Part shown: positions 23,732-32,409 of the stretch, piece by piece
Layout of the letters: the number at the start of each line of letters is the position of its first letter
Position numbering within the stretch: the first letter of the stretch is position 1
From: Gemmatimonadales bacterium
GTDB taxonomy: Bacteria > Gemmatimonadota > Gemmatimonadetes > Gemmatimonadales > GWC2-71-9
DNA: 39,930 nucleotides
Assembly: GCA_025929805.1 (NCBI GenBank)
Contig: JAICPP010000001.1
Location: forward strand, 1 to 39,930
Direction of reading: 5' to 3'
Program-made: the position numbers and the translations under genes
The notes under the pieces: model-generated
What the model was told of the DNA's origin: nothing
Database searches by the model: none
What the model saw: only the letters and a program-made list of their open reading frames with translations

Positions 23732-23860
23732 GGCGGTACGGCGGTACGGCGGTAGGGCGGTAAGTTGATAGATTCTCCGTGTCGGCATGAACTAAGTCCA
23801 TATCACTGATTGACTTAATACTTTATTATCCGGTACCACCGTACCGCCATACCGCCTACC
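23732..23860. repeat. Octad inverted repeat upstream of ssrA
   Basis: The left arm (23732-23763) is four tandem 8-base units GGCGGTAN. The right arm (23833-23860), read on the minus strand, is GGTA followed by units GGCGGTAT, GGCGGTAC and GGTGGTAC. The two arms are opposed around an AT-rich spacer of about 67 bases (23765-23831) without an open frame. The right arm runs into the stop codon of the diguanylate cyclase gene. The left arm occupies the place where the -35 region of ssrA would be; a TATCTT at 23731-23726 is the only -10-like box. Confidence 0.85.
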
Positions 23861-25262
23861 TCCCCGCTCTCTCCACCCGGTTCCTTCCGCCCCGCTTGGC
23901 CAGGTACAAAGCGGAATCCGCCTGAGCCGGCAGGTTGTCCAGGCTGCGGCTGGTCTCCGGGCATGCGGCCACCCCGAAGGACGCGCTCAGGGGCCAAGGG
24001 CGGCCCTGCCAATCCCAGGGAGTAGTGGCGAGCTTGAGCCGGATGCGCTCGGCGATCCTGGCACCCAGCTCGAGTCCGGTCTCCGGCAGCCAAACGGCGA
24101 ACTCCTCCCCACCGATTCGTCCGGCTACATCACCGGTTCGAATCTGCTCTCGAATGATCCGGGCAAAGTGAACCAGCGCCGCGTCTCCCGCGGGATGACC
24201 CAGCGTGTCGTTCAAGTTCTTGAATCGATCCAGGTCGGAGTACACCAGGGCTCCCTCCCGCGCCGTGATCAGCGTAAAAGCCTCCTCGAAGCCGCGCCGG
24301 TTATGGAGTCCGGTGAGGGGATCGATCGACGCCGCCCGCTTGTGCCGGTCGGCCTCGAGTGCCCGATCGATTCGGGGAGCTGCGTTGTAGATCGCCTCCA
24401 TCATCTCGGCACGAGTCGAGCCGGAGGGCTCTCGACCGGTTGCGAGCCAGATGGCAACCGCTCCAACCGACTTCAGGTCCTTCTTGAGGGGCAGCAGGAG
24501 AACCGAGCCGCCGCGGTGGCGCCGGTCGGCGACGACTCCACCCAACGGGTCGGTCGACGATACATGGGATTCGGAGGTACCCAGAGCCACTCGCGCGAGC
24601 TCGCTGTGGAGTGGGAGCAGACTGTCGAGCAACCGGCGGTCACCCCGACCCGATACTCCGATGACTCGGACGTTTCCGTTCTCCACGGCTGCCACGACCA
24701 CTTGTGCATCGAGACTGCGTTCCAGCTGATAGGCGAGTCGCAGACCAACACTACCCACCGACTCGAGCGAGGCCTCCTGGGAATGCGCCTGAGTGAGTGC
24801 CACGAAATGAGGGCGGCGACGAACGCCTTCCAGGAGCCGGCGCAGATCGTCCTCAACGGTGCCCAGGCCGCCAGCCTCGAATTTCTCCGGCAGTAGGAGC
24901 CCCACGGCCGCCCCGGCCTGCGAGTGGAACACCAGCATACCGCCGTCCATTCGTTCCGCCCCGCTCTGCTCCTGGTCTCGCGCCCGTTCGAGCCTTCGGT
25001 CTACCGCCACGATTTGGGAGATGGAGAGCCGTTCGGGCTCGAGGATCCGCTCGGCCCGAGGTCCCTCCTCGCCGGGATTGAGCTCAGAGACCCATACGCC
25101 AATGGCTCGGTGCGCCCGCCTCAGCCACTCGAGTGCAGGGTCGGGGAGGAGATGAGGTGCCACGCCGGAGTTGAGCGGGTGCCGCGCGCGCCTGCGCCCC
25201 ACCACCCATCCTAGCACGCCGGCCCCGATCACCAGGAACAGCAAGGCCAGCGGCTCTCTCAT
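23856..25262 (-). CDS. Diguanylate cyclase with membrane anchor and GAF-like sensor region
   Basis: It makes cyclic di-GMP from two GTP. The 468 residues have one N-terminal hydrophobic helix (about 5-22), a middle part (about 45-290) that looks like one or two GAF-type sensor folds, and a C-terminal GGDEF domain starting at DPLTGLHNRRGF. The active motif is GGEEF (384-388). An inhibitory-site RTGD lies five residues before it, so product feedback is likely. The ATG at 25262 forms an ATGA overlap with the corA stop; an ATG at 25274 is also possible. It is last in the dus-larB-corA operon, and its stop lies in the octad repeat. Confidence 0.92.
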   Translation of the reverse strand: MREPLALLFLVIGAGVLGWVVGRRRARHPLNSGVAPHLLPDPALEWLRRAHRAIGVWVSELNPGEEGPRAERILEPERLSISQIVAVDRRLERARDQEQSGAERMDGGMLVFHSQAGAAVGLLLPEKFEAGGLGTVEDDLRRLLEGVRRRPHFVALTQAHSQEASLESVGSVGLRLAYQLERSLDAQVVVAAVENGNVRVIGVSGRGDRRLLDSLLPLHSELARVALGTSESHVSSTDPLGGVVADRRHRGGSVLLLPLKKDLKSVGAVAIWLATGREPSGSTRAEMMEAIYNAAPRIDRALEADRHKRAASIDPLTGLHNRRGFEEAFTLITAREGALVYSDLDRFKNLNDTLGHPAGDAALVHFARIIREQIRTGDVAGRIGGEEFAVWLPETGLELGARIAERIRLKLATTPWDWQGRPWPLSASFGVAACPETSRSLDNLPAQADSALYLAKRGGRNRVERAGR

Positions 25263-26197
25263 CCTCGAAGCCATCCTCGACTGCGGAACCAGAGATAAAT
25301 CGCCAGGGTCACGCCCCCCATGACCGCCCACACGGCTGGATATCCCCAGCGTTCCCGAAGCTCTGGCATGTACTCGAAGTTCATGCCATAAACCCCCACG
25401 ATGAAGGTGAGGGGGAGGAAAAAGACCGAAAAGACGGTCAGGATTCGCACGACCTCATTGGTCCGGTGAGACGCGAGGGCCAACTGGATGCTGAGCAAAT
25501 TGTTCACGTCGTCCACCAGTTCATCAGCGTAGTAGTGCATGCTCTGCGCATTCTCCCGCAGGTCCTGGTACAGAGGAGCCGTGGGCTCGGAGGCGGGGAC
25601 CAGCCGCTGCACCGCGTCGAGCGTATGGGAAAGCATGCGCCGCATCTGGGTGACTCGGCGTTTCTCCAGGTAGATGCGCCGGAGCAGGTCGGTCAGCTCG
25701 TGCTCACCAAAGACGGTAGACTCGAAGGCGTCGATGGCCGTCTCCGCCGCGCCAAGAGGCTCCTCATACGTGTCGATGGCACCATTGATGAGATCGATCA
25801 AGAGGCGCGGAAGGAGGCCCTTGCGACGGTCAGCAGCCCCATTGGGCGGAGAGGCCGTCCGGTATGTCTCCATGAGTTTGGTGAGAAATGGCTGTTCGGC
25901 TCGATGGATGGTGATCAGGAACTCAGGACCGTAAAAGATGGCCACCTTCCGGGTCATCTCATGAACCGAAGAGCAATCATCCCGCGCCGCGGTGTCCATG
26001 GCTCGCACGATGATGAATGTGGTCGACCCGATCCGCTCATACTTGGGCAGATGCTCCGGCTCGAGCGAGTCCTCCACCGACATGGGGTGCAGCCCGTACT
26101 GGCGGGCAACCCGCGCCAGTTCCTCGGTGGTGGGCTGCACCACATCTACCCAGGTGAACGGCGGGTCGTCGCTGCTAAGAACGCGCTGGACGGTCAT
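25259..26197 (-). CDS. corA: CorA-family divalent cation transporter
   Basis: CorA forms a pentameric channel for Mg2+, and in some members Co2+ or Ni2+. The 312 residues contain a large cytoplasmic N-terminal domain, a long stalk helix, and two C-terminal membrane helices (about 248-266 and 287-305). The signature YGMNF (Gly271-Met272-Asn273) sits at the pore mouth and is followed by the EYMPEL loop. Both ends overlap neighbours by 4 bases (ATGA with larB and with the cyclase). Adjacency to larB, a nickel-cofactor gene, makes Ni2+ uptake conceivable, but the sequence cannot decide the ion. Confidence 0.93.
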   Translation of the reverse strand: MTVQRVLSSDDPPFTWVDVVQPTTEELARVARQYGLHPMSVEDSLEPEHLPKYERIGSTTFIIVRAMDTAARDDCSSVHEMTRKVAIFYGPEFLITIHRAEQPFLTKLMETYRTASPPNGAADRRKGLLPRLLIDLINGAIDTYEEPLGAAETAIDAFESTVFGEHELTDLLRRIYLEKRRVTQMRRMLSHTLDAVQRLVPASEPTAPLYQDLRENAQSMHYYADELVDDVNNLLSIQLALASHRTNEVVRILTVFSVFFLPLTFIVGVYGMNFEYMPELRERWGYPAVWAVMGGVTLAIYLWFRSRGWLRG

Positions 26198-26949
26198 GAG
26201 CGGCAGATCCGGCTGGCGGCCGCCGCCGCCCCAAAGCCGTTGTCTATATTGACCACCGTGACCCCCGCCGCGCAGGTGTTGAGCATGCCAAGCAAGGCTG
26301 CCAGCCCTCCGAATGAGGCTCCATATCCCACACTGGTCGGCACCGCGATGACTGGAGCGGCCACCAGTCCTCCGACCACGCTGGGGAGAGCTCCCTCCAT
26401 GCCGGCCACCACGATCACGACCCGGGCCTGCCGGAGCTGATGATTGGCGGCGAGCAGCCGGTGCAGCCCAGCTACCCCTACATCGACCAAACGCTCGACC
26501 GGGTGGCCGAAGACTTCCGCCACGACCGCCGCCTCCTCGGCCACGGGCAAGTCGCTGGTGCCGGCAGAGACGACCAGAATGGTGTCAGGTGGAGCGGGGC
26601 GTCGCGATCCATCCATCGCCGGTAGGTGCACCGTGCGGGCAAGCTGGTTCCAGACCAGCCGTGGGAAGCGGGCTTGAAGCCGGTCGGCCACTGGCTCGCT
26701 CGCACGGGTTCCCAGGAATGAGCCCGAGGCTGCCTCCAGCCGTTCACAGATAGCGAGGACCTGTTCGGGAGTCTTGCCCTCACAAAACACCACCTCAGGG
26801 TATCCCTGACGCAGGTCCCGGTGGTGATCGATCCGAGCGAACGAAATGTCTTCGAAAGGAAGGAGCCGAAGTCTCTCGAGTGCCGCCTGGGGAGAAGTGC
26901 GGCCCGCGGCTACTTCGGCCAGGAGGGCTTGGAGCTGCTCGGCGGTCAC
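26194..26949 (-). CDS. larB: LarB-type nickel-pincer cofactor synthase (PurE-like)
   Basis: LarB carboxylates and hydrolyses nicotinic acid adenine dinucleotide to start the nickel-pincer nucleotide pathway used by lactate racemase and relatives. The 251 residues begin with a helical N-terminal part (EDISFARIDHHRDLRQGYPEVVFCEGKTPEQ, given here as two segments around YPEVVF). A PurE-like Rossmann domain follows (SAGTSDLPVAEEAA, then DVGVAGLHRLL and VVAGMEGALPSVVGGL). The GTG start at 26949 overlaps the dus stop (GTGA); the frame is open further upstream but unconserved. No larC or larE is in the window, so the full pathway is not shown. Confidence 0.88.
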   Translation of the reverse strand: MTAEQLQALLAEVAAGRTSPQAALERLRLLPFEDISFARIDHHRDLRQGYPEVVFCEGKTPEQVLAICERLEAASGSFLGTRASEPVADRLQARFPRLVWNQLARTVHLPAMDGSRRPAPPDTILVVSAGTSDLPVAEEAAVVAEVFGHPVERLVDVGVAGLHRLLAANHQLRQARVVIVVAGMEGALPSVVGGLVAAPVIAVPTSVGYGASFGGLAALLGMLNTCAAGVTVVNIDNGFGAAAAASRICRS

Positions 26950-27929
26950 GCCACCTGGGCGATCGGCTCGAGATATTCGAGGAAGATAGCCTCCGCTTCC
27001 CCGATGGATTCGATCTGAAAGAGCCGCTGGCGCAGCGCACTGGATCCGTGCAGTCCCCGGGTATACCACCCCAGGTGCTTGCGAAATTCCAGGACCGTGC
27101 GCCGGGCATCTCCCTGGAGCCGGATGGCAAGGCGGGCGTGCTCCAGCGCCACCGAGAAGCGCTCCCGAGCCGACGGTGGTGCTGGGGCCGGGTGGCCGGC
27201 AAGCAGCGCCTGTGCGTCTCGGAAGAGCCAGGGATTCCCGAAGACACCCCTGCCAATCATTACTCCGGCGCACCGGGTGTGCTCCCGCATGCGGACGATA
27301 TCAGCCGCGGCCTCGACATCGCCGTTGCCGATCACCGGGATGTCCAGAGCTTCCACCACCCGCGCGATCTCGTCCCAGTCTGCCTTGCCAGAGAACATCT
27401 GAGTGCGAGTCCGAGCGTGGAGCGTGAACGCCCGGGCGCCGGCGTCCTGCATTCGAAGGGCTATAGCAACTGGATCCCGGGTCTGGTCGTTCCAGCCGCT
27501 CCGGGTCTTGACGGTTACCGGGAGATGGGTCGCTCCAACAACCGAGCGGATGATCTGCGCCACGAGATCCAGATCTCGCAGGCAACCGGAGCCGCCGTTC
27601 CGCTGTACCACTTTCTTTACCGGACAGCCGAAGTTGATGTCGATGAACTCGGGCGAGTAATGCTCCGTGATCAGGGCCGCCGCCTCGGCCATGGCATTCG
27701 GGTCGGAGCCATAGATCTGGATGCCAATGGGACGCTCTACCGGCTCGAACTCCGCCCCTTCCAGGGTGGTGCGAATACGGCGCCGAATGGCCTCCGAGGA
27801 GAGGAACTCCGACAGCACGACGTCCGCCCCCATCCGCCGGCAGATCTGGCGGAAGGGCGCTTCCGACACCCCAGCCATAGGAGCCAGAACGAGTGGAAAC
27901 GAATGCGCGCAAGGATAGGGCAACTGCAT
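26946..27929 (-). CDS. dus: tRNA-dihydrouridine synthase, DusB type
   Basis: This FMN enzyme reduces specific uridines in tRNA to dihydrouridine. The 327 residues form a TIM barrel plus helical domain: LAPMAGVSEAPFR at the N-terminus, FIDINFGCPVKKV with the catalytic cysteine, the MN/FMN-type NGGSGCLRD loop, and GVMIGRGVFGNPWLF. It heads a four-gene run (dus, larB, corA, cyclase) in which every junction overlaps by 4 bases. Its ATG lacks a ribosome site but has a promoter -10 box 6 bases before it. It is divergent from ptsN across 107 bases. Confidence 0.94.
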   Translation of the reverse strand: MQLPYPCAHSFPLVLAPMAGVSEAPFRQICRRMGADVVLSEFLSSEAIRRRIRTTLEGAEFEPVERPIGIQIYGSDPNAMAEAAALITEHYSPEFIDINFGCPVKKVVQRNGGSGCLRDLDLVAQIIRSVVGATHLPVTVKTRSGWNDQTRDPVAIALRMQDAGARAFTLHARTRTQMFSGKADWDEIARVVEALDIPVIGNGDVEAAADIVRMREHTRCAGVMIGRGVFGNPWLFRDAQALLAGHPAPAPPSARERFSVALEHARLAIRLQGDARRTVLEFRKHLGWYTRGLHGSSALRQRLFQIESIGEAEAIFLEYLEPIAQVA

Positions 27930-27935
27930 GGCGAG

Positions 27936-27964
27936 AAAATACTTGGCTGCAAGAGCGCGAGCAA
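27936..27964 (-). promoter_or_regulatory. Predicted leaderless promoter of the dus operon
   Basis: On the minus strand TTGCTC (27964-27959), a 17-base spacer and TATTTT (27941-27936) end 6 bases before the dus ATG. The same -35 hexamer and spacing occur before truA. It predicts a transcript with no 5' leader. Confidence 0.45.
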
Positions 27965-27999
27965 TGGAAGAACGCCGGGCAGGATGCCCCTTTGCATCT

Positions 28000-28028
28000 T
28001 TGACACCCCTTCGAGCGTGGATTAGGTT
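28000..28028 (+). promoter_or_regulatory. Predicted (near-)leaderless promoter of ptsN
   Basis: A consensus TTGACA (28000-28005), a 17-base spacer and TAGGTT (28023-28028) precede the ATG by 8 bases. The expected start of transcription is at or within two bases of the ATG. There is no ribosome-binding sequence. Confidence 0.55.
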
Positions 28029-28036
28029 GCCCGGCC

Positions 28037-28489
28037 ATGTACCTCAAGGACTTCTTCAGCCCCGACGCCATCACCCTCGACCTGCGGGGCGGATCCAAGG
28101 AAGAGGTCCTGGCGGAACTCGTAGCGTTGCTGAAGCTGGATGAACGAGCCTCGGGGACACTGCTCCGCATCATCCAGCGCCGAGAGAACCTGGGATCTAC
28201 CGGGATCGGTCGCGGTATCGCGATCCCCCATTGCCGCTCGCTCGTGGTGAATCGTTTGCGGCTCGCCTTCGGTCACCGGCACGAAGGAGTGGAGTACCAT
28301 GCCATAGACAACCAGCCGGTGTACAATTTCTTCCTGATCGTCGCTCCACCACTGGAAATCTCCAACCAATATCTTCCCGTGCTCGGCAAAATCGCGCAGC
28401 TTTCCAAGGAACCAGACGTTCCCGATCGACTCCGCGCGCTCCGATCCCCGGCGGATTTCTGGCGCCTCCTGGAGGAGAAGGGGGTGTAG
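28037..28489 (+). CDS. ptsN: PTS EIIA-type regulatory protein (PtsN-like)
   Basis: This is a single EIIA domain of the fructose/nitrogen-PTS family, 150 residues, cytoplasmic. The phosphorylated residue is His65 in GIAIPHCR, preceded by the typical ENLGSTGIGRG. Stand-alone EIIA proteins of this kind usually regulate rather than transport sugar. No EI, HPr or permease gene lies in the window. Its start codon has a strong promoter immediately upstream and no Shine-Dalgarno. The GWxTD gene follows after 10 bases and is probably co-transcribed. Confidence 0.9.
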   Translation: MYLKDFFSPDAITLDLRGGSKEEVLAELVALLKLDERASGTLLRIIQRRENLGSTGIGRGIAIPHCRSLVVNRLRLAFGHRHEGVEYHAIDNQPVYNFFLIVAPPLEISNQYLPVLGKIAQLSKEPDVPDRLRALRSPADFWRLLEEKGV

Positions 28490-28499
28490 AGATTTAGCC

Positions 28500-30680
28500 G
28501 TGGGACGTCAGATAGACATGACAGTACTTGGTCGCATACTGCTCCTCCCCGTCTTAGCCGTCAGCCCACCGCTTCACGCCCAGCAGTCGCCCCCCTGGTC
28601 CGCGTTTCAGGCCCTCCGGGATTCCCTGGCCGGCGTCACAGATACGATTGAGCTCAGAGTGATGCTCCGTCGCGTGCGCGACTCTGATCCACTTCGTGGT
28701 GGAGTGGCAGCCCTGCGGTTGGGTGAGCTGCGTGCCGATATCGACTTCAGCCACGCGATTTCGTGCTTCCGGCGCGCAGCGCGGCAGGAGCCCGGCCGCG
28801 CCGAGGCGTGGTTTGGCTTGGGAATGGCAGAGACCCTGCGCTCGCGGGCAGAGATGCGCGACCCGCTGCGACTGGGCAGCAGGGTGGGCCTCGGGGCGCT
28901 GGAGCGTGGGGCGGATCATCATGCCCGGGCGCTTCAACTCGAACCCCGGTTCGTTCCTGCTGCACTGGCACTCGCCGAGATAGAGCTCTCCTTGCTGGAC
29001 ACCACTCGCCTCCGAACAGCACGAGGCGTGTTGCGCTCGGCTGTCCGAGCGGGCGCTTCGGGACATCCCGATGTACTCCTCGCGTGGGGCCGGGTGGAAC
29101 GAGCTGCGGGCACGCTCGAGATGGCTGCCGCTGCGTTCCGGCGCTATCTCGCGAATGGTGGCAACCGCGCTCTGGGTCTCCTCGAGCTTGCGCGAACCCG
29201 TTTAGCCCTGGGGAGGCCGGATGGCAAGGAGCCCTATTACGAGGGGGCTTCGCTGGAGGACCGCGAGGCGATCGCGGGCTATCGAGCGGATCTCGAGCCG
29301 ATTGCGGCTGACTCGAACCTGAATGATTTCGACCGGCAGACTGGGCACCACCGGGCCGCTTTTCTGCATCGGTTCTGGACCGATCGAGACCATCTCGAGC
29401 TGCGACACGAGGGCGAACGGCTGCGAGAACATTATCGCCGTTTGATCTTCGCGCGGAGACACTTTCCACTGACGGTGAGCCGCCGGTTCTACGGCCGGTT
29501 GGACGCCTATCGGTCCGGCAACAACGAGGTGGACGATCGCGGCATCATCTACATCCGTCACGGGCAGCCCGCCGACCGCCTGCGGCCGTTCATTTTCAGG
29601 GCCATGCCGAACGAATCGTGGCGGTACGTCCGGGCCGAAGGGGATCTACTCTTCCATTTCAGCGCCGGATACGACGGAAACGGTGGCGGTGATCTCTATG
29701 ACTACAGGTTGGTGCAAAGCGTGCTCGACCTCCGGGGTGCCGAGGATGCTCCACGAGACCAGCTGATTCTTTCTCGCCAGTCATTGTCACCGCTCTACAG
29801 CCGAATGCTCAATTGGGGGCGGTACGGCTCCGCCAACGCGGAGGCGTCGGAGCGAAGCATCGGCGCCACCAGCATCGAGGTTGGAACCACTACCGATGCC
29901 TACGAGCTCCAGTTCAAGCGCAGGTTGGACGCGGTGGCCGATCTGATCAGCGTGGGCCGGCGGCAAGGCAACAGCCTGGCTCACCTTGTGTTTGGAATCG
30001 AGGCTTCCGGCACGAGCGGTGAGCCGACAGCCGAGGGCGTGGAGTACCGGGTGCGAGTGCGATTAGTGGCGCTGGATCGGCATGATCGCTCGGTGGGTAC
30101 GCTGGATACCGTGGTCGTGATTCACCATCTCCGGACACTGCATGCCGACGAATGGCTGGTGGGGCGCGCCGAGCTGAGTCTTCCTGGCGGACAATGGAGC
30201 TACCGGGCGGCGCTGGCACAAGGCGACAGCACGGGTGTGGTGCTGCCGCGGAATACCGTGCGGGTGGCCAACACCGATGGAAGGTCTCTGGGCCTAAGCG
30301 ACATTGCGCTTGGCTCGCCCGGCAGAGCGGTTTCCTGGATAACCGACGCCGCAGACACCGTTCTGCTGGCACCCTCGGCCCTCTTCCGCAGAGGCTCCGA
30401 AGTCGAAACCTACTACGAGGTGACGGGAGCGAGACCGCAGGCGTGGTATCGCCACCAGATCACGGTCCTCCGGGCGGGTGGCCGGGAAGCTGATGATGGG
30501 AAGAGGCCGCTGGTCTCGCTGTCTTTCGAGGAACAAGCAGCCGCCGAGGTGATCAGATCGCGCCGTACCGTCCGGCTCGAGCGCTTGAAGTCCGGGAGTT
30601 ACCTCGTGGAGGTCCGGGTAACGGGGCCAGATGGAATGGCTCAGGTGCGGAGGCGTGCAATACAGCTCATAGATCGGTGA
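28500..30680 (+). CDS. GWxTD-domain protein with signal peptide and TPR-like region
   Basis: This is a 726-residue exported protein of unknown function. A signal peptide ends near PLHA-QQ; the start is GTG at 28500 or ATG at 28518. Residues about 70-260 are Ala/Leu/Arg-rich helical repeats of TPR type (SHAISCFRRAARQEPGRAEAWFGLGMA). The middle part (about 285-400) follows the GWxTD-domain pattern: RFWTDRDHLELRHEGERLREHYRR, RRHFPLTVSRRFYGRLD, VDDRGIIYIRHGQPADRLRP. The name-giving GWxTD itself has become NEVDD here. The C-terminal half is beta-rich. It converges on guaA with only a 10-base gap and no visible terminator. Confidence 0.8.
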   Translation: MGRQIDMTVLGRILLLPVLAVSPPLHAQQSPPWSAFQALRDSLAGVTDTIELRVMLRRVRDSDPLRGGVAALRLGELRADIDFSHAISCFRRAARQEPGRAEAWFGLGMAETLRSRAEMRDPLRLGSRVGLGALERGADHHARALQLEPRFVPAALALAEIELSLLDTTRLRTARGVLRSAVRAGASGHPDVLLAWGRVERAAGTLEMAAAAFRRYLANGGNRALGLLELARTRLALGRPDGKEPYYEGASLEDREAIAGYRADLEPIAADSNLNDFDRQTGHHRAAFLHRFWTDRDHLELRHEGERLREHYRRLIFARRHFPLTVSRRFYGRLDAYRSGNNEVDDRGIIYIRHGQPADRLRPFIFRAMPNESWRYVRAEGDLLFHFSAGYDGNGGGDLYDYRLVQSVLDLRGAEDAPRDQLILSRQSLSPLYSRMLNWGRYGSANAEASERSIGATSIEVGTTTDAYELQFKRRLDAVADLISVGRRQGNSLAHLVFGIEASGTSGEPTAEGVEYRVRVRLVALDRHDRSVGTLDTVVVIHHLRTLHADEWLVGRAELSLPGGQWSYRAALAQGDSTGVVLPRNTVRVANTDGRSLGLSDIALGSPGRAVSWITDAADTVLLAPSALFRRGSEVETYYEVTGARPQAWYRHQITVLRAGGREADDGKRPLVSLSFEEQAAAEVIRSRRTVRLERLKSGSYLVEVRVTGPDGMAQVRRRAIQLIDR

Positions 30681-30690
30681 GCTGCCCGGC

Positions 30691-32247
30691 CTACTCCCAC
30701 TCGATGGTTGCGGGTGGCTTGGAGCTCACATCGTAGACCACGCGGTTCACCCCATCGACCTCATTGGCAATGCGATTCGAAACTCGGGCGAGCACCTCGG
30801 GTGGGAATGCAAACCAATCGGCGGTCATGCCGTCGCGACTGGTCACTGCTCGCAGGGCAATCACCTGATCGTAGGTTCGACAGTCACCCTGAACTCCTAC
30901 CGAGCGAACCGGCAACAGCACGGCGAAAGCCTGCCAGATATCGTCATAGAGCCCGGCCGCGCGAATCTCCTCGGTATAAATGGAGTCTGCGCGCCGGAGC
31001 ATTTCCAGGTTCTCAGGCGATACCTCCCCCAGTATCCTGATCGCCAGACCGGGACCGGGAAACGGATGACGACCCACCATCTCCTCCGGAAGTCCAAGCT
31101 CCCGCCCAACCTGACGCACTTCGTCCTTGAACAGCTCGCGTAGCGGCTCCAGCAACTTGAAAGGAAGTCGCTCGGGCAAGCCGCCGACGTTGTGGTGAGT
31201 CTTGATGGTGACCGACGGCCCGCCCAAGGGTGAGAGCGACTCGATGACATCGGGGTAGAGAGTCCCCTGCACCAGATATCCAACGTCCTTTCCCACCGCG
31301 CGGGCCTCGCTCTCGAAGACATCGATAAAGGTGCCACCGATCCGCCGGCGCTTTTCTTCCGGGTCAGTTATACCGGCGAGCTTCTCCAGGAAACGGGCCT
31401 GCGCGTCCACCACCCGAAGGTCGATCCCGAGATGCCGCCGGAAGGTCTGCTCGACCTGGTCGCGCTCGTGCAGGCGTAACAGGCCGTGGTCCACGAAGAT
31501 GCAGGTGAGCCGGTCGCCGACGGCGCGGTGCACCAGGACAGCCGCCACGGATGAATCGACCCCACCGGAGAGGCCGCAGATGACCCGGGCAGTGGGTCCC
31601 ACCACCTCCTGGATTCGGGCGACCTCGGTCTCCACGAAATGGCCCGGGGTCCAGTCCGGGGTACAGCCACAGATCTCGAAGAGATAGTTATTGAGGATCT
31701 CTCCGCCCCGGGGGGTGTGAGCCACTTCGGGGTGGAACTGCACCCCAAACAATGGACGCTGGCGGTGCTCGAAGGCTGCTACCGGCGAGTTGACGCTGGA
31801 CGCGGTCACGGTATACCCCGGCGGGGCGGTGTCGACGTGATCGCCATGGCTCATCCAGACCGGGGTTTCCTCACCTCGACCAAATCCATGAAACAACCGG
31901 CCATCTTCCACGCGGAGCTGAGCGCGGCCGTACTCGCGCCGGCTTGCCCTGACGACCTTGCCTCCGGACAGGTGGGCCAGGAGCTGCATGCCGTAGCAGA
32001 GCCCCAGGACCGGTGTCCCCAGCTCGAGCAGCTCCGGATCGGCTGTGGGAACGCTCTCACCGTAGACCGAGCTGGGCCCTCCCGAGAGGATAATTCCCTT
32101 GGGATTCCAGGCCCGAATCCACTCGATGGTACGGGAGGGAGGATGGATCTCACAGTACACGTGAGCTTCGCGCACTCGTCGGGCGATGAGCTGGGTGTAC
32201 TGGGACCCAAAATCGATGATCAGGATCCGGTCATGATGGGCCGACAC
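30691..32247 (-). CDS. guaA: GMP synthase (glutamine-hydrolysing)
   Basis: GuaA aminates XMP to GMP. The 518 residues comprise a class I glutaminase domain (Cys84 in LGLCYGMQ; His-Glu in VQFHPE), the ATP-pyrophosphatase domain with P-loop GLSGGVDSS, and the C-terminal dimerisation domain ending KPPATIEWE. The frame is open up to a GTG at 32313. The GTG at 32247, with AAGG seven bases before it, starts the protein just ahead of the conserved DRILIIDFGSQYTQLIARR and gives the normal length. It lies downstream of lysA across a 162-base gap that holds a repeat remnant. Confidence 0.95.
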   Translation of the reverse strand: MSAHHDRILIIDFGSQYTQLIARRVREAHVYCEIHPPSRTIEWIRAWNPKGIILSGGPSSVYGESVPTADPELLELGTPVLGLCYGMQLLAHLSGGKVVRASRREYGRAQLRVEDGRLFHGFGRGEETPVWMSHGDHVDTAPPGYTVTASSVNSPVAAFEHRQRPLFGVQFHPEVAHTPRGGEILNNYLFEICGCTPDWTPGHFVETEVARIQEVVGPTARVICGLSGGVDSSVAAVLVHRAVGDRLTCIFVDHGLLRLHERDQVEQTFRRHLGIDLRVVDAQARFLEKLAGITDPEEKRRRIGGTFIDVFESEARAVGKDVGYLVQGTLYPDVIESLSPLGGPSVTIKTHHNVGGLPERLPFKLLEPLRELFKDEVRQVGRELGLPEEMVGRHPFPGPGLAIRILGEVSPENLEMLRRADSIYTEEIRAAGLYDDIWQAFAVLLPVRSVGVQGDCRTYDQVIALRAVTSRDGMTADWFAFPPEVLARVSNRIANEVDGVNRVVYDVSSKPPATIEWE

Positions 32248-32332
32248 TCCCACACCTTCGGTATCAGCCTGAACGCCAGTTTCGCGGCCACGCTCCTGCA
32301 CAGTTCTTACCACGATGGCACCCAGTCTAAGA

Positions 32333-32388
32333 GCAAGTTCGCTTCTCGTTGCTTTGTAGTCTTGTTTTTCACTTTGTGCCTTCGTGGT
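32333..32388 (-). repeat. Remnant of an ACGAAGG/CACAAAG heptad repeat between lysA and guaA
   Basis: On the minus strand the stretch from 32388 begins ACCACGAAGGCACAAAGTG and continues with weaker purine-rich 7-8 base units to about 32333. Only one arm is visible. This kind of ACCACGAAG-CACAAAG stretch recalls dispersed intergenic repeats I know from other bacteria; that recollection is not checked here. It fills much of the gap before guaA. Confidence 0.5.
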
Positions 32389-32409
32389 AGAAGATCCGCA
32401 GGAGTCTCG

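Noticed and set aside
23732..23860. CRISPR array or tRNA cluster suggested by the repeats near ssrA
   Set aside because: Units are only 8 bases, tandem without unique spacers, and no cas genes are present. The TTCGA-containing arm nearby belongs to tmRNA, not to a separate tRNA.
26950..27273. N-terminal extension of larB into dus
   Set aside because: The upstream frame is a Pro/Arg/Gly-rich shadow of dus; the GTG at 26949 overlaps the dus stop as in the other junctions.
26880..28025. A 381-codon plus-strand open frame opposite larB and dus
   Set aside because: Both minus-strand genes are certain and overlap in operon fashion; the plus-strand product is unrecognisable.
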